Source: Steroidobacteraceae bacterium
GTDB taxonomy: Bacteria; Pseudomonadota; Gammaproteobacteria; Steroidobacterales; Steroidobacteraceae
NCBI GenBank assembly: GCA_025927665.1
Contig: JAICKZ010000050.1
Span: 1 to 13,350 of the forward strand
Length of the DNA stretch: 13,350 nt
Direction: 5' to 3'
Numbering within the stretch: the stretch's first letter is position 1; each line of letters begins with the position of its first letter. The position numbers and the translations under genes were made by a program. The notes beneath the pieces were generated by a model, which had not been told where the DNA came from, searched no databases, and was given only the letters and a program-made list of their open reading frames with translations. Below are positions 1-7,133 of the stretch, piece after piece.

Positions 1-501
1 AGGATTATTGAATGTACTGCCATCGGTGTTAATACCCGGTGCCGCCCAACTTATGATTGCACTTACTTTGGTGGTACTAGTATCGTTCACGATAATAGAA
101 AACGATGGCATTGTTGCAGATTGATAACCATCTGTTGCGCTTATAAGGATGTTATTAAAACTACTGGCTTTATCAGGTGTACCACGTAACTCACCAGTAA
201 CTGTATTGAACGTTGCCCAGTACGGCTTATTTTGAATTGAAAAACTTATCGAACCAGATACGCCACCAGTAGTATTTGCATTGAAGTAGTAAGCTGATCC
301 CACTGAAGTAGATAGTTGAGGTTGTCCAACAATTACTAAAGTCGTGGTTGAGGTGCTTGCAGCTTGAGTCATAGATGAAGCAGCGGCAGGATATGTAGTT
401 GTAGCTGCAGAAGAGTCAGCACCTGCACTACATGCAGAAAGAAATGTTGTTGCTGCCAAAATCATCAGTGCATGGTGCGTTCTTACTATATGTGTATTCA
501 C
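1..501 (-). CDS. Lipoprotein with putative-Ig and Fn3-like domains (3' part beyond window)
   Basis: The minus strand is open without a stop from a GTG at 501 to the window edge (167 codons), so only the N-terminal part is present. The predicted protein starts with a short signal peptide ending in a lipobox, Leu21-Ser-Ala-Cys24, so it should be an exported lipoprotein. Residues 25-54 form a low-complexity Ser/Thr/Ala linker. Residues about 60-138 look like a putative-Ig (He_PIG) domain: the core PYWATFNTVTGELRGTPD is followed by ISATDGYQSATMPSFSI. Residues about 145-167 (SAIISWAAPGINTDGSTF) match the start of the Fn3-like module that often follows this domain. The GTG is preferred over the ATG at codon 13 because it supplies the n-region of the signal peptide; the possible Shine-Dalgarno (AGGCGA) is weak. 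Domain calls are from motif recognition. The function is probably surface adhesion or carbohydrate binding, which is inference. Confidence 0.72.
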   Translation of the reverse strand, partial: MNTHIVRTHHALMILAATTFLSACSAGADSSAATTTYPAAASSMTQAASTSTTTLVIVGQPQLSTSVGSAYYFNANTTGGVSGSISFSIQNKPYWATFNTVTGELRGTPDKASSFNNILISATDGYQSATMPSFSIIVNDTSTTKVSAIISWAAPGINTDGSTFNNP

Positions 502-528
502 AATTGTCGCCTGTAGTGTTGATACATA

Positions 529-557
529 TAAATAGTTTGCCGTTATTCACCTGTCGA
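529..557 (-). promoter_or_regulatory. Candidate promoter of the lipoprotein gene
   Basis: On the minus strand TCGACA (552-557) and TATTTA (529-534) are 17 bases apart, upstream of the GTG at 501. The -35 matches the sigma-70 consensus at 5 of 6 positions, but the -10 at only 3 of 6, so this is a weak prediction. Confidence 0.25.
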
Positions 558-769
558 CTAATGAGGAGTGCCACACAAATATAACTAGTTAATAGAATCG
601 ATTTATATACATCAGGATAATGCTAGGACTGCAAAATGCTTATCGCTCAATTAAGAATAAGAAGCGATCTGAGGCAAATTAACTCTTACATCAGATTTCA
701 TTTATTTATGCATTGTGAATAATAACAACCATGTCTGTAGGCGCATAAATGTTTTCAATATGAGACTTG

Positions 770-797
770 TTGACATGCGCTTCACTAACAATATCAA
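770..797 (+). promoter_or_regulatory. Candidate promoter of the GH26 gene
   Basis: A perfect TTGACA (770-775) is followed after 16 bases by TATCAA (792-797), which matches the sigma-70 -10 consensus at 4 of 6 positions. It points toward the glycoside hydrolase gene and would leave a leader of about 150 bases. It is the best plus-strand match I found in this gap. Confidence 0.3.
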
Positions 798-954
798 TTG
801 ATTTGTGCTTAATGAGCTTGGCCAATAAGAAGGTTAGTGAAGAATAATCTTTTTGATTAGGGAAAAGCTCAACAGGCGTTTAGTAAATATCTATAGCACG
901 CTTATTGATAGCAATGAATATCTTGTTGCTGAATAGCGTGTGGTTGGTGCGAAA

Positions 955-1956
955 ATGCGAAATATGTTGAAACAACTTGGTAAGACTTTATCTTTCATTG
1001 CAATGACATTGGTGATAAGCCTGTGTATTACCACAACTGGTAAAGCTGCAACGACATTGGGTGTCTATGAAGGTAATGGCTGCGATGGAGTATCGGATTT
1101 AGCCGGCTTCGTTAATTGGTTTGGACGACAACCCGATTTCGTAGTGGATTTTTTTGCATCTGATTCCTGGACTTCAATGATGAATGATGCGACATGGGCT
1201 ATCGGATGTTGGAAGCGCCAAAATAAAACTGTGTTGTTTTCCGTTCCGATGTTGCCGCAAGACGGTAGTACTTTGCAACAAGGTGCAGCGGGTAACTTCG
1301 ACGATAAATTTCGAGCTTTGGCGAAACTATTGGCAAGCAATGGCTATGGCAATGCAACCATTCGACTAGGCTGGGAATTTAATGGCGGATGGTATGCATG
1401 GGCTGCAAAAAAAGATCCAGCTAATTGGATTTTATATTGGCAAAGAATTGTAACTGTTATGCGTTCTGAACCTGGCACTTCATTTCGCTTTGATTGGTGT
1501 TCGGCACAAGGACTTCAACAAATAGCTGCCTCCGATGTTTATCCAGGAGATGCATACGTCGATGTCATTGGTCGCGATAATTATAATCAAACATGGGACG
1601 CAAGCATTGTCACTCCTCAAGATCGATGGAACAACATAGTTTCAGAACCTTATGGGTTAACTTGGTTACAAGCGTTCGCGGCACAACACGGCAAGCCGAT
1701 CTCAATACCTGAGTGGGGCACGGGTACCAGGCCCGATGGACATGGTGGTGGAGATGATTCTTATTTTGTCCAACAGATGGCGGCGTGGATAAAGAAGAAT
1801 AATGTTCTCTATCATAATTATTGGGATTATTCAGCGCCTGACTATGACGCCAAACTATCGCTTGGATCTCAACCGGCAGCAGGAGCGGCATACTTGACTG
1901 CATTCAGATCCATACCACGTGCACCTACCAGCGTTGTTGCAAAGAAAGGTTCTTAG
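955..1956 (+). CDS. Secreted GH26-family glycoside hydrolase (beta-mannanase-like)
   Basis: This is probably an exported endo-glycanase that cuts beta-mannan or a related polysaccharide with retention of configuration. The frame is open from a GTG at 940, but the ATG at 955 is chosen because it gives a clean signal peptide (MRNMLKQLGKTL, then a hydrophobic core, with cleavage likely after GKA). No strong Shine-Dalgarno decides between them. Numbered from the GTG, IRLGWEFNGGWYAW (141-154) fits the GH26 acid/base motif R-x-x-x-E-x-N-G-x-W, with E146 as catalytic acid. SIPEWGTG (255-262) supplies the likely nucleophile E258. The protein is a single catalytic domain without a carbohydrate-binding module. 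Substrate cannot be read from sequence: GH26 includes mannanases, lichenases and exo-acting enzymes. It stands alone, with AT-rich gaps on both sides. Family call fairly sure; mannan specificity is inference. Confidence 0.82.
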   Translation: MRNMLKQLGKTLSFIAMTLVISLCITTTGKAATTLGVYEGNGCDGVSDLAGFVNWFGRQPDFVVDFFASDSWTSMMNDATWAIGCWKRQNKTVLFSVPMLPQDGSTLQQGAAGNFDDKFRALAKLLASNGYGNATIRLGWEFNGGWYAWAAKKDPANWILYWQRIVTVMRSEPGTSFRFDWCSAQGLQQIAASDVYPGDAYVDVIGRDNYNQTWDASIVTPQDRWNNIVSEPYGLTWLQAFAAQHGKPISIPEWGTGTRPDGHGGGDDSYFVQQMAAWIKKNNVLYHNYWDYSAPDYDAKLSLGSQPAAGAAYLTAFRSIPRAPTSVVAKKGS

Positions 1957-2112
1957 CAAACGCGTTGGTTATTTTGTGATGTTAATGAATTCCACCGTAC
2001 GTTTGCTACTGAACGTCTTAGGGTTCAATTAATCCATCTGTTAATCTACATAGAGAATTAAATCTCGAAATATTTCTTCGAGCCAATTCGAAAATCTTGT
2101 TGATCTAAAAAT

Positions 2113-2159
2113 AACCCTAAGTACCATCGCAATCTTCTTGCGCCGTGGCACTTAGGGTT
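2113..2159 (-). terminator. Rho-independent terminator of ssrA
   Basis: The 9-base arms AACCCTAAG (2113-2121) and CTTAGGGTT (2151-2159) are perfect inverted repeats, and the stem extends inward with mismatches (TGCC/GGTA and GCGC/TGCG segments). On the minus strand the hairpin begins five bases after the CCA end of tmRNA and is followed by the T-rich run ATTTTTAG. Position, stem and tail all suit termination of the ssrA precursor. Confidence 0.75.
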
Positions 2160-2164
2160 GGTGT

Positions 2165-2517
2165 TGGTGGAGGCGGCGGGAATCGAACCCGCGTCCGTAA
2201 GCTCTACGCTACACGATCTACATGTTTAGCTTTGTCATTGGTTCTCATCTCACGCTACCCGACAAGCAGGGAAGACGTGCGACCAGCTCAAGAGGCGTTT
2301 AACCATTCAACCTTCAGCACATTGAATGGCGATCTTGTGAGCGCGTCCCTCGATTCTGGATGCACAAGCACATACCAGGCGAGGGTTAAGCGGGATTAAG
2401 CCGCTAGAGCGTAGTTGTCGTCGTTTGCAACTATAGTTTGTAAGCGGATTAACGAGGAACCTTACACCTCGACATGCACGCGCAGTCTCGAAACCCACGT
2501 CGAAACCGGTCGCCCCC
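2165..2517 (-). ncRNA. ssrA: tmRNA (one-piece transfer-messenger RNA)
   Basis: This RNA rescues ribosomes stalled on broken mRNAs: it enters as alanyl-tmRNA with SmpB, then templates a degradation tag. The 353-nt length is close to the 363 nt of E. coli tmRNA. The 5' end GGGGGCG (from 2517) pairs with the 3' CGCCTCC just before ACCA, giving a 7-bp acceptor stem. That stem includes a G-U wobble at the third pair, the known identity element for alanyl-tRNA synthetase. The T arm (GCGGG, TTCGATTC, CCCGC) is intact and the CCA (2167-2165) is encoded. The internal mRNA-like part encodes the tag ANDDNYALAA. It lies downstream of the O-mannosyltransferase gene on the same strand. ssrA 3' ends are frequent integration sites, but I see no second copy of this 3' end in the window. 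Confidence 0.97.
2396..2428 (-). other. tmRNA tag-peptide reading frame (ANDDNYALAA)
   Basis: The resume codon GCA is at 2428-2426 and the frame reads ten codons, ANDDNYALAA, to a TAA at 2398-2396. The C-terminal ALAA is the classic degron of ssrA tags recognised by ClpXP and ClpAP in gammaproteobacteria. Confidence 0.93.
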
Positions 2518-2536
2518 AATCTTTCTTTTGTCTTAC

Positions 2537-2560
2537 TTTTCTTTGGATTCGAAAAGAAAA
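2537..2560. repeat. AT-rich inverted repeat in the ssrA 5' leader
   Basis: TTTTCTTT (2537-2544) and AAAGAAAA (2553-2560) are perfect 8-base inverted repeats around an 8-base loop. If the promoter at 2580-2607 is right, this hairpin lies in the precursor leader that RNase P would remove. It has no GC pairs at its base and is a poor terminator candidate. Confidence 0.5.
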
Positions 2561-2579
2561 CAAAAATTGAGAAGCGCTT

Positions 2580-2607
2580 AGTGTAGGGTTAGTTGCGAAA
2601 TTTACAA
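2580..2607 (-). promoter_or_regulatory. Candidate ssrA promoter
   Basis: On the minus strand TTGTAA (2602-2607) and TACACT (2580-2585) are separated by 16 bases. Each matches the sigma-70 consensus at 4 of 6 positions. Transcription would start near 2573, leaving a 5' precursor leader of about 55 nt before mature tmRNA. It begins only about 20 bases after the stop codon of the upstream gene on the same strand. Confidence 0.35.
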
Positions 2608-2628
2608 GCGATAATTGCGTCCAATCGA

Positions 2629-4161
2629 TTACTGGCAGTCCACAATATGCGAAATACCAATGTTGCGCAGTTCGCATTGTTCCTTCGTCATTGGATAATG
2701 ATTGGTCAATGGCAAAAAGAACAAGTAGCTGGCTATAAATATTGATACGGCAATCACCAATATCTTAACCTTATGTCGTTCGAATCCGGCGTGGACTTCG
2801 CAAAGATATTTCCACATCAAGGCGAGTAATGCATAACTAATTACTAACCCTGTAAAATAATGGTACAGATACATAACACGTTGACTGATGATCCACAGAT
2901 GCAGAGCCATAAAGGCGACATACGCCGTGGTGAAGACTTCAATCAAGTAATAGGTGGCCATGCTGCCACGAGGACGAATGGCGAATACTTGATTGTTGAT
3001 GACCAATATCAACGACAAAATTACCGCAAACGTGCCTGAATACCAAGCGGGTTGATTGCCTATCAACTGCACATAGCTGGTCTTACCATTCGCAGAATCC
3101 CAACGATAGTTGATATTACGATCATGAAATGGCCAGTGCAGCGGGTGCGAACCGTTCTCGCCAGGTTTGGTAACGTCAAGCTTGGGCACACCTTTATTAT
3201 CTACTTCCATGAAGTGAAAATAATCACGAGTAATTATATAAACGATATAAGGAGTGAGTGCCTCATGATGCTCAAGATAGTGGCGATATTCTGGGGACAT
3301 GAAGCTAATGTCTTTTTGCCCCGCCGGTGAGTTTGCATCCGGCATATTTCGAGAATTGAGCGCATGTACATAAAATACTGCAAATATCACCAATAAAATC
3401 GCTGCGATAGCCGAACTGCTTTTGACCAGAAAATCAATCGGCCAATTAACGCGCACGTTCTCAGGGTGCTGTCGTACGTCTTTAAGATAAAGAATAGGGA
3501 ACAGTATCAGCAGACAGGCGGCATTCACTTTTATCATCGCTGCGAGTGCACACCAGAAAGCCAACAACACATATTGCCACCAGCTGAGAACAGTAGTTTT
3601 CTTCCAAAGACGCAAAAAATACCAGATGGCACCGAGGCTGAAGAACATCTGAAAGCTATCAAGGTGAGTCGCGCGAAAATGAACTACGAAGGCATTCTCG
3701 AACAAGTATAAAGAACTGAAAAGGAGTGCATAAAGACGATTTTCTACCAGCTCATACATGATGGCAAAAAACATCAATGCACCGAATGCAGCAAATAAGC
3801 TGGGCATCAATCTCATACCTGTAAACACAAAACCTTTTGGCAAAGCCTCGCCACTAATATGCTTATCAAGCGTTAATACGTGCTTATCGATGTGGCTATT
3901 CGCGCCTGACAGAGATTCACCCGCCGCAATTAACAACTTGCCAAGTGGCGGATGTGCTTCAAATTGAGCAATATTTTCTATATACCTTTCTGCAGCGGTG
4001 ACATGATAATTTTCATCCCAAAACAGATAAGGTGGATCGGAAAGATTAGCAATAAAATTGAAATAAGCAATGATTGCGACAACTATCGTGCATCCCAATG
4101 TAAGGATTGCAGGTGGAATGTGCAGCGATCTCAGTTTTTGGAAAGTGCTGTTGAATGTCAT
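2629..4161 (-). CDS. PMT/GT39-family protein O-mannosyltransferase-like membrane enzyme
   Basis: This integral membrane glycosyltransferase of the GT-C fold is predicted to move a hexose, mannose in characterised members, from a polyprenyl-phosphate donor to Ser/Thr of exported proteins on the periplasmic face. The first transmembrane helix (about 17-38) is followed by LFWDENYHVTAAERY, with the catalytic Asp-Glu pair D49-E50, then FEAHPPLGK (67-75), the hallmark PMT motif. The large extracytoplasmic loop carries SHPLHWPFHDRNINYRWDS, which resembles the conserved loop before the C-terminal four-helix PMT domain. About ten to eleven hydrophobic helices are visible. At 510 residues it fits bacterial PMTs, which lack the MIR domain of eukaryotic ones. 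It is divergent from the polyprenyl-phosphate glycosyltransferase gene, with 121 bases between start codons, so donor synthesis and use are side by side. The ATG lacks a strong Shine-Dalgarno. Family confident; sugar identity inferred. Confidence 0.88.
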   Translation of the reverse strand: MTFNSTFQKLRSLHIPPAILTLGCTIVVAIIAYFNFIANLSDPPYLFWDENYHVTAAERYIENIAQFEAHPPLGKLLIAAGESLSGANSHIDKHVLTLDKHISGEALPKGFVFTGMRLMPSLFAAFGALMFFAIMYELVENRLYALLFSSLYLFENAFVVHFRATHLDSFQMFFSLGAIWYFLRLWKKTTVLSWWQYVLLAFWCALAAMIKVNAACLLILFPILYLKDVRQHPENVRVNWPIDFLVKSSSAIAAILLVIFAVFYVHALNSRNMPDANSPAGQKDISFMSPEYRHYLEHHEALTPYIVYIITRDYFHFMEVDNKGVPKLDVTKPGENGSHPLHWPFHDRNINYRWDSANGKTSYVQLIGNQPAWYSGTFAVILSLILVINNQVFAIRPRGSMATYYLIEVFTTAYVAFMALHLWIISQRVMYLYHYFTGLVISYALLALMWKYLCEVHAGFERHKVKILVIAVSIFIASYLFFLPLTNHYPMTKEQCELRNIGISHIVDCQ

Positions 4162-4189
4162 TACTTAGTACTGAATTGAAAGCATGGTC

Positions 4190-4218
4190 TTGACCTGCTG
4201 CTATAATAGAGTTATTAG
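4190..4218 (+). promoter_or_regulatory. Candidate promoter of the GT2 gene, overlapping the divergent one
   Basis: TTGACC (4190-4195) is followed after 17 bases by TATTAG (4213-4218). The elements match the consensus at 5 and 4 of 6 positions and point toward the ATG at 4283. A perfect TATAAT at 4202-4207 lies in the same spot but lacks a well-spaced -35. Overlap with the minus-strand promoter would make the two genes compete for polymerase. Confidence 0.35.
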
Positions 4219-4231
4219 CTGCGCCTGTCAT
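4203..4231 (-). promoter_or_regulatory. Promoter of the PMT-like gene
   Basis: On the minus strand ATGACA (4226-4231) and TATTAT (4203-4208) lie 17 bases apart, each matching the sigma-70 consensus at 5 of 6 positions. Transcription would start near 4196, about 35 bases upstream of the ATG at 4161. Confidence 0.5.
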
Positions 4232-4282
4232 CATTCAAAAAAGTTGCAGGCATCAATTGGAAACGAAGTGGCGTAAAGTGGT

Positions 4283-5269
4283 ATGTCGGAAAATATCCAA
4301 AATTTAGTCTCAGTTGTCATTCCCGCATACAACGAAGAAGAATCCTTGATGGAATGTCATCGCAGACTTACTGTGGTATTGTCCAAGGTGGAATTTGAAT
4401 ATGAATTGATTTTTGTGAATGACGGTAGCAGCGATCGTACATTATCTTTGTTGCATTCTTTGCAAGCGAGTGACCAGCATGTGGCGATCATCGATTTGAG
4501 TAGAAACTTTGGCAAAGAAATCGCGCTCACGGCTGGACTGGATGTAGCAGATGGTGATGCGACAATTGTTATTGATGCAGATCTTCAAGATCCGCCAGAA
4601 CTTATTCCGGTTTTGATCCAGGAATGGAAAAATGGTTACGATGTAGTTTATGCTACCCGTACAGAACGTAAAGGAGAAAGCTGGACCAAGAAAATAACCG
4701 CACACTCGTTCTACAAATTGTTACAAAGCATGAGTAACGTGGCGGTACCCCGTGATACCGGTGATTTTCGATTATTAAGCAAAAGAGCGGTGGTGGCGTT
4801 GCGTGCATTGCGAGAGCAGCATAGATTCATGAAAGGATTATTTTCGTGGATTGGTTTTCCACAAAAAGCGGTTCAATACCAGCGTGAGAGCAGATATTCC
4901 GGCGTTACAAAATGGAACTACTGGAAATTATGGAATTTTGCATTGGAGGGTATTACTTCATTCACAACCATTCCTCTACGAATTTCAACCTATGTCGGAT
5001 TGATGACTGCGTCTATTTCATTTTTTTATGGTTTGTTTATCGTCATTCGTACATTGACGTATGGAAATCCCGTCGCGGGATATCCATCATTGCTTGTTAT
5101 CGTTTTGTTTTTGGGTGGCATCCAATTAATGGCGATTGGAGTGATTGGCGAATATCTGGGACGCATCTTTAATGAAACCAAACAAAGGCCACTATATTTT
5201 TTGAATGAATATAAACCCAGTAAAATGTCGATTAAATCTAGAATCGATGCCAAAAAACATAGTTATTGA
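4283..5269 (+). CDS. GtrB/DPM1-type polyprenyl-phosphate glycosyltransferase (GT2)
   Basis: This enzyme should transfer a hexose from a nucleotide sugar to undecaprenyl phosphate at the cytoplasmic face, making the lipid-linked donor used by GT-C enzymes. The GT-A domain spans about residues 8-230: VVIPAYNEEES (11-21), FVNDGSSDRT (44-53), the metal-binding DAD at 98-100 within DADLQDPPE, then GDFRLLSK (160-167) and SRYSGVTKW (203-211). Two transmembrane helices follow (about 233-258 and 266-292), ending in the family signature IGEYLGRIFNETKQRP (287-302). The 328-residue length is normal for GtrB or ArnC-like proteins. Its divergent pairing with the PMT-like gene suggests the product is polyprenyl-phosphate mannose, but glucose or another hexose is equally possible from sequence. 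It converges on the GT-C gene, with 73 bases between the stops and no clear terminator. Confidence 0.9.
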   Translation: MSENIQNLVSVVIPAYNEEESLMECHRRLTVVLSKVEFEYELIFVNDGSSDRTLSLLHSLQASDQHVAIIDLSRNFGKEIALTAGLDVADGDATIVIDADLQDPPELIPVLIQEWKNGYDVVYATRTERKGESWTKKITAHSFYKLLQSMSNVAVPRDTGDFRLLSKRAVVALRALREQHRFMKGLFSWIGFPQKAVQYQRESRYSGVTKWNYWKLWNFALEGITSFTTIPLRISTYVGLMTASISFFYGLFIVIRTLTYGNPVAGYPSLLVIVLFLGGIQLMAIGVIGEYLGRIFNETKQRPLYFLNEYKPSKMSIKSRIDAKKHSY

Positions 5270-5342
5270 GCGTGAATTGCAGGCTAGCTTCTGTGGTAGT
5301 TTTAATAGAACTTGCTCTGCAAACCAGATGAGTTCAATCGCT

Positions 5343-7112
5343 TCATCCAAATGACAAGGTGGTAAAAAATAATAGCGACGCGAATGCAATACTCATCAAC
5401 AAAGAGCGTGCAACATTGCTAGTCGTAACGCATAAGATCGCGAATGGAACGATCACCGGAAAGATGTAACGAAAATCGTTGTTGCATGCATAGGATATTT
5501 TTATTCGAAATGAAATCAAACTAGCAAACCATAATGTGGTGACAATGAGTAACGGTAAATATCGCCATGTGGTGCGAAGGCTTTTAAGATCTTTCCAACG
5601 CCGCAGAAGCGTCAACAATAATATGATCAATATTACGCCCCACAACAATGCGATCCATTTTTGTATCGCGCCGTTGAAGCTATATTCGCCGGTCAATGAT
5701 GTTCTCAGCAACACATTCCAGAAATTGTAACGACCTGTGGAATCATTAGTCAGGTCAATCCATGGATGAGAGAGGAAAGTGGCGATATCCATCGGTATAA
5801 AATTGCCGAGTTTGGCCGGGACTTTAAGCCAGTCGCCCAGCACCAACGCGGAATTACCCATAATCCAATCCGATATCGAGCCTTGCCAATAGGAATAAAT
5901 TTTTCGCCCGAGACTGGCAGCAAAACCAATCAGGATCATCGTACTTGCAATTAAATAAGGCTGCCATCTTCGCCACTCACGCCAGTGCTGATGACGCATA
6001 AGTTTAATCAACATCAACATGCCAAGCGTGCCGACCAGTACCATCGCAGTAGTCTTGGTCAGCAGAGCAAGTGCAATAAAAAATGCTGCGCCAAACAGAG
6101 GCTGGTATTTATTGTTGAACCACCAGCGCACGGTGAACAAGGTAGCGAGTGATGAACAGGCATACAAACCAACATCATTATTAATGCCGATACTTGAAAT
6201 GATTCCAGTAGGCCATAAAGCAATGGCTGCGGTGGCAAGGCCAGTAGGTACGGTACGAAAGCGAACGGCAAGATTGATTAATGCGGATGATGAGCACAGA
6301 AATATTATCCATAGCGACAATGAATACGCTTGCACAGTTTCAGGAGGCGATAAGTGCAGCCACTCTGCCCAGCGCCAAGTCACCGCACCACCGAGGTAAT
6401 ATAACGGCGGCTGAAAGAACTCCCATTTTTCAGTGGGCGCGGGCAATGTCAATGTATGTGCGACACGCATGATGTAATCAATATGCCCGTCACCGCCCAA
6501 TACATCGTGCGCGCGGGTAGTCCAGGGAGTGATTGACCAATAACAGCAAACTACTATCAATCCTAAACTAATCGATAGCCATTGATGGGCTCGCAACTTA
6601 AACAATCTTGAGAGTGTATAGAGCAAAGGCAGGAAGCTGAGCCAGAGCAATATCCATCTTGCTCCTGCGATTGGATGTAGTGAGATACCTCCTGGTCCAC
6701 CATAGTTGTTGACCTCGAACTCAATCAAGTTATTTCCATTCGTCAACCATGGTGAGAAATCAAACTCAAATCCTTTCCTCCAGTTTGTGAGTGCAGGTTT
6801 CGGTATTGCATTGAGTGATACCGATTTGCCATTGACTTTGAGTGAAACTAACTCATCGTCGGGTACTACATGCCAAGTTGTCGGTGTGAACCAGTGCACT
6901 GGCATGGTGACGAACAATCGATTGCCATTCGAGACATCGTTGAACGTCCATGGCATGGTGTCCAGAGTTTTGGATTGACCTGTGGACATACGAGCCGTAG
7001 CTGATAGTGCTGGACGCAAGACCCACAGCGCGGCAGAAATTGAGATAACGCTCAGCACACTCAGTATCAAATAAATACTGAGTGTGCGTACGTTGTTAGG
7101 CGTGTTTCCCAA
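5343..7112 (-). CDS. GT-C membrane glycosyltransferase (PMT_2/ArnT-like) with periplasmic beta domain
   Basis: This is a large inner-membrane enzyme of 589 residues. The first transmembrane helix (about 11-32) is followed by an extracytoplasmic, probably beta-sandwich segment (about 45-150) with features such as LKVNGKSV and NNLIEFEVNNYGG. A GT-C core of some ten further helices follows. After the next helices comes GGDGHIDYI (206-214) and then EFFQPPLYYL (231-240), the counterparts of the catalytic acidic loop and HPPL-type motif of ArnT and PMT_2 enzymes. It is therefore predicted to use a polyprenyl-phosphate sugar in the periplasm; the acceptor is unknown. The frame starts at TTG (7112), since no in-frame ATG lies upstream and later starts would cut the first helix. 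It begins 21 bases after the rne stop on the same strand, so it is probably co-transcribed with rne. Family good, substrate not known. Confidence 0.78.
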   Translation of the reverse strand: MGNTPNNVRTLSIYLILSVLSVISISAALWVLRPALSATARMSTGQSKTLDTMPWTFNDVSNGNRLFVTMPVHWFTPTTWHVVPDDELVSLKVNGKSVSLNAIPKPALTNWRKGFEFDFSPWLTNGNNLIEFEVNNYGGPGGISLHPIAGARWILLWLSFLPLLYTLSRLFKLRAHQWLSISLGLIVVCCYWSITPWTTRAHDVLGGDGHIDYIMRVAHTLTLPAPTEKWEFFQPPLYYLGGAVTWRWAEWLHLSPPETVQAYSLSLWIIFLCSSSALINLAVRFRTVPTGLATAAIALWPTGIISSIGINNDVGLYACSSLATLFTVRWWFNNKYQPLFGAAFFIALALLTKTTAMVLVGTLGMLMLIKLMRHQHWREWRRWQPYLIASTMILIGFAASLGRKIYSYWQGSISDWIMGNSALVLGDWLKVPAKLGNFIPMDIATFLSHPWIDLTNDSTGRYNFWNVLLRTSLTGEYSFNGAIQKWIALLWGVILIILLLTLLRRWKDLKSLRTTWRYLPLLIVTTLWFASLISFRIKISYACNNDFRYIFPVIVPFAILCVTTSNVARSLLMSIAFASLLFFTTLSFG

Positions 7113-7133
7113 CGGAGATGGCTCGGAGATTCA

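Larger units (their letters stand above)
502..954. other. AT-rich divergent intergenic region with a possible decayed ORF
   Basis: This gap of about 450 bases separates the lipoprotein gene (minus) from the glycoside hydrolase gene (plus). I see no tRNA, insertion sequence or terminator in it. On the minus strand one frame stays open from 879 to a TAA at 706-708 (57 sense codons). It reads like protein, for example LTFLLAKLIKHKSIDIVSE followed by VNKSHIENIYAPTDMVVIIH. It has no credible start codon. The same frame continues upstream of a TAA at 880-882 for roughly 40 more codons, into the start of the hydrolase gene. This may be the remains of an older gene, or chance. The family is not recognised. 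Confidence 0.3.

Noticed and set aside
2165..2230. Separate tRNA gene suggested by the TTCGATTC loop and CCA end
   Set aside because: This is the tRNA-like 3' half of tmRNA; there is no independent anticodon arm.
2145..2519. Short ORFs on both strands at 2145-2399 and 2307-2519
   Set aside because: They lie within or across the tmRNA gene, whose acceptor stem, T arm and tag are all present.
5270..5342. Terminator between the convergent GT2 and GT-C genes
   Set aside because: Only a weak TGCAG/CTGCA pairing is present, with no T-run on either strand.
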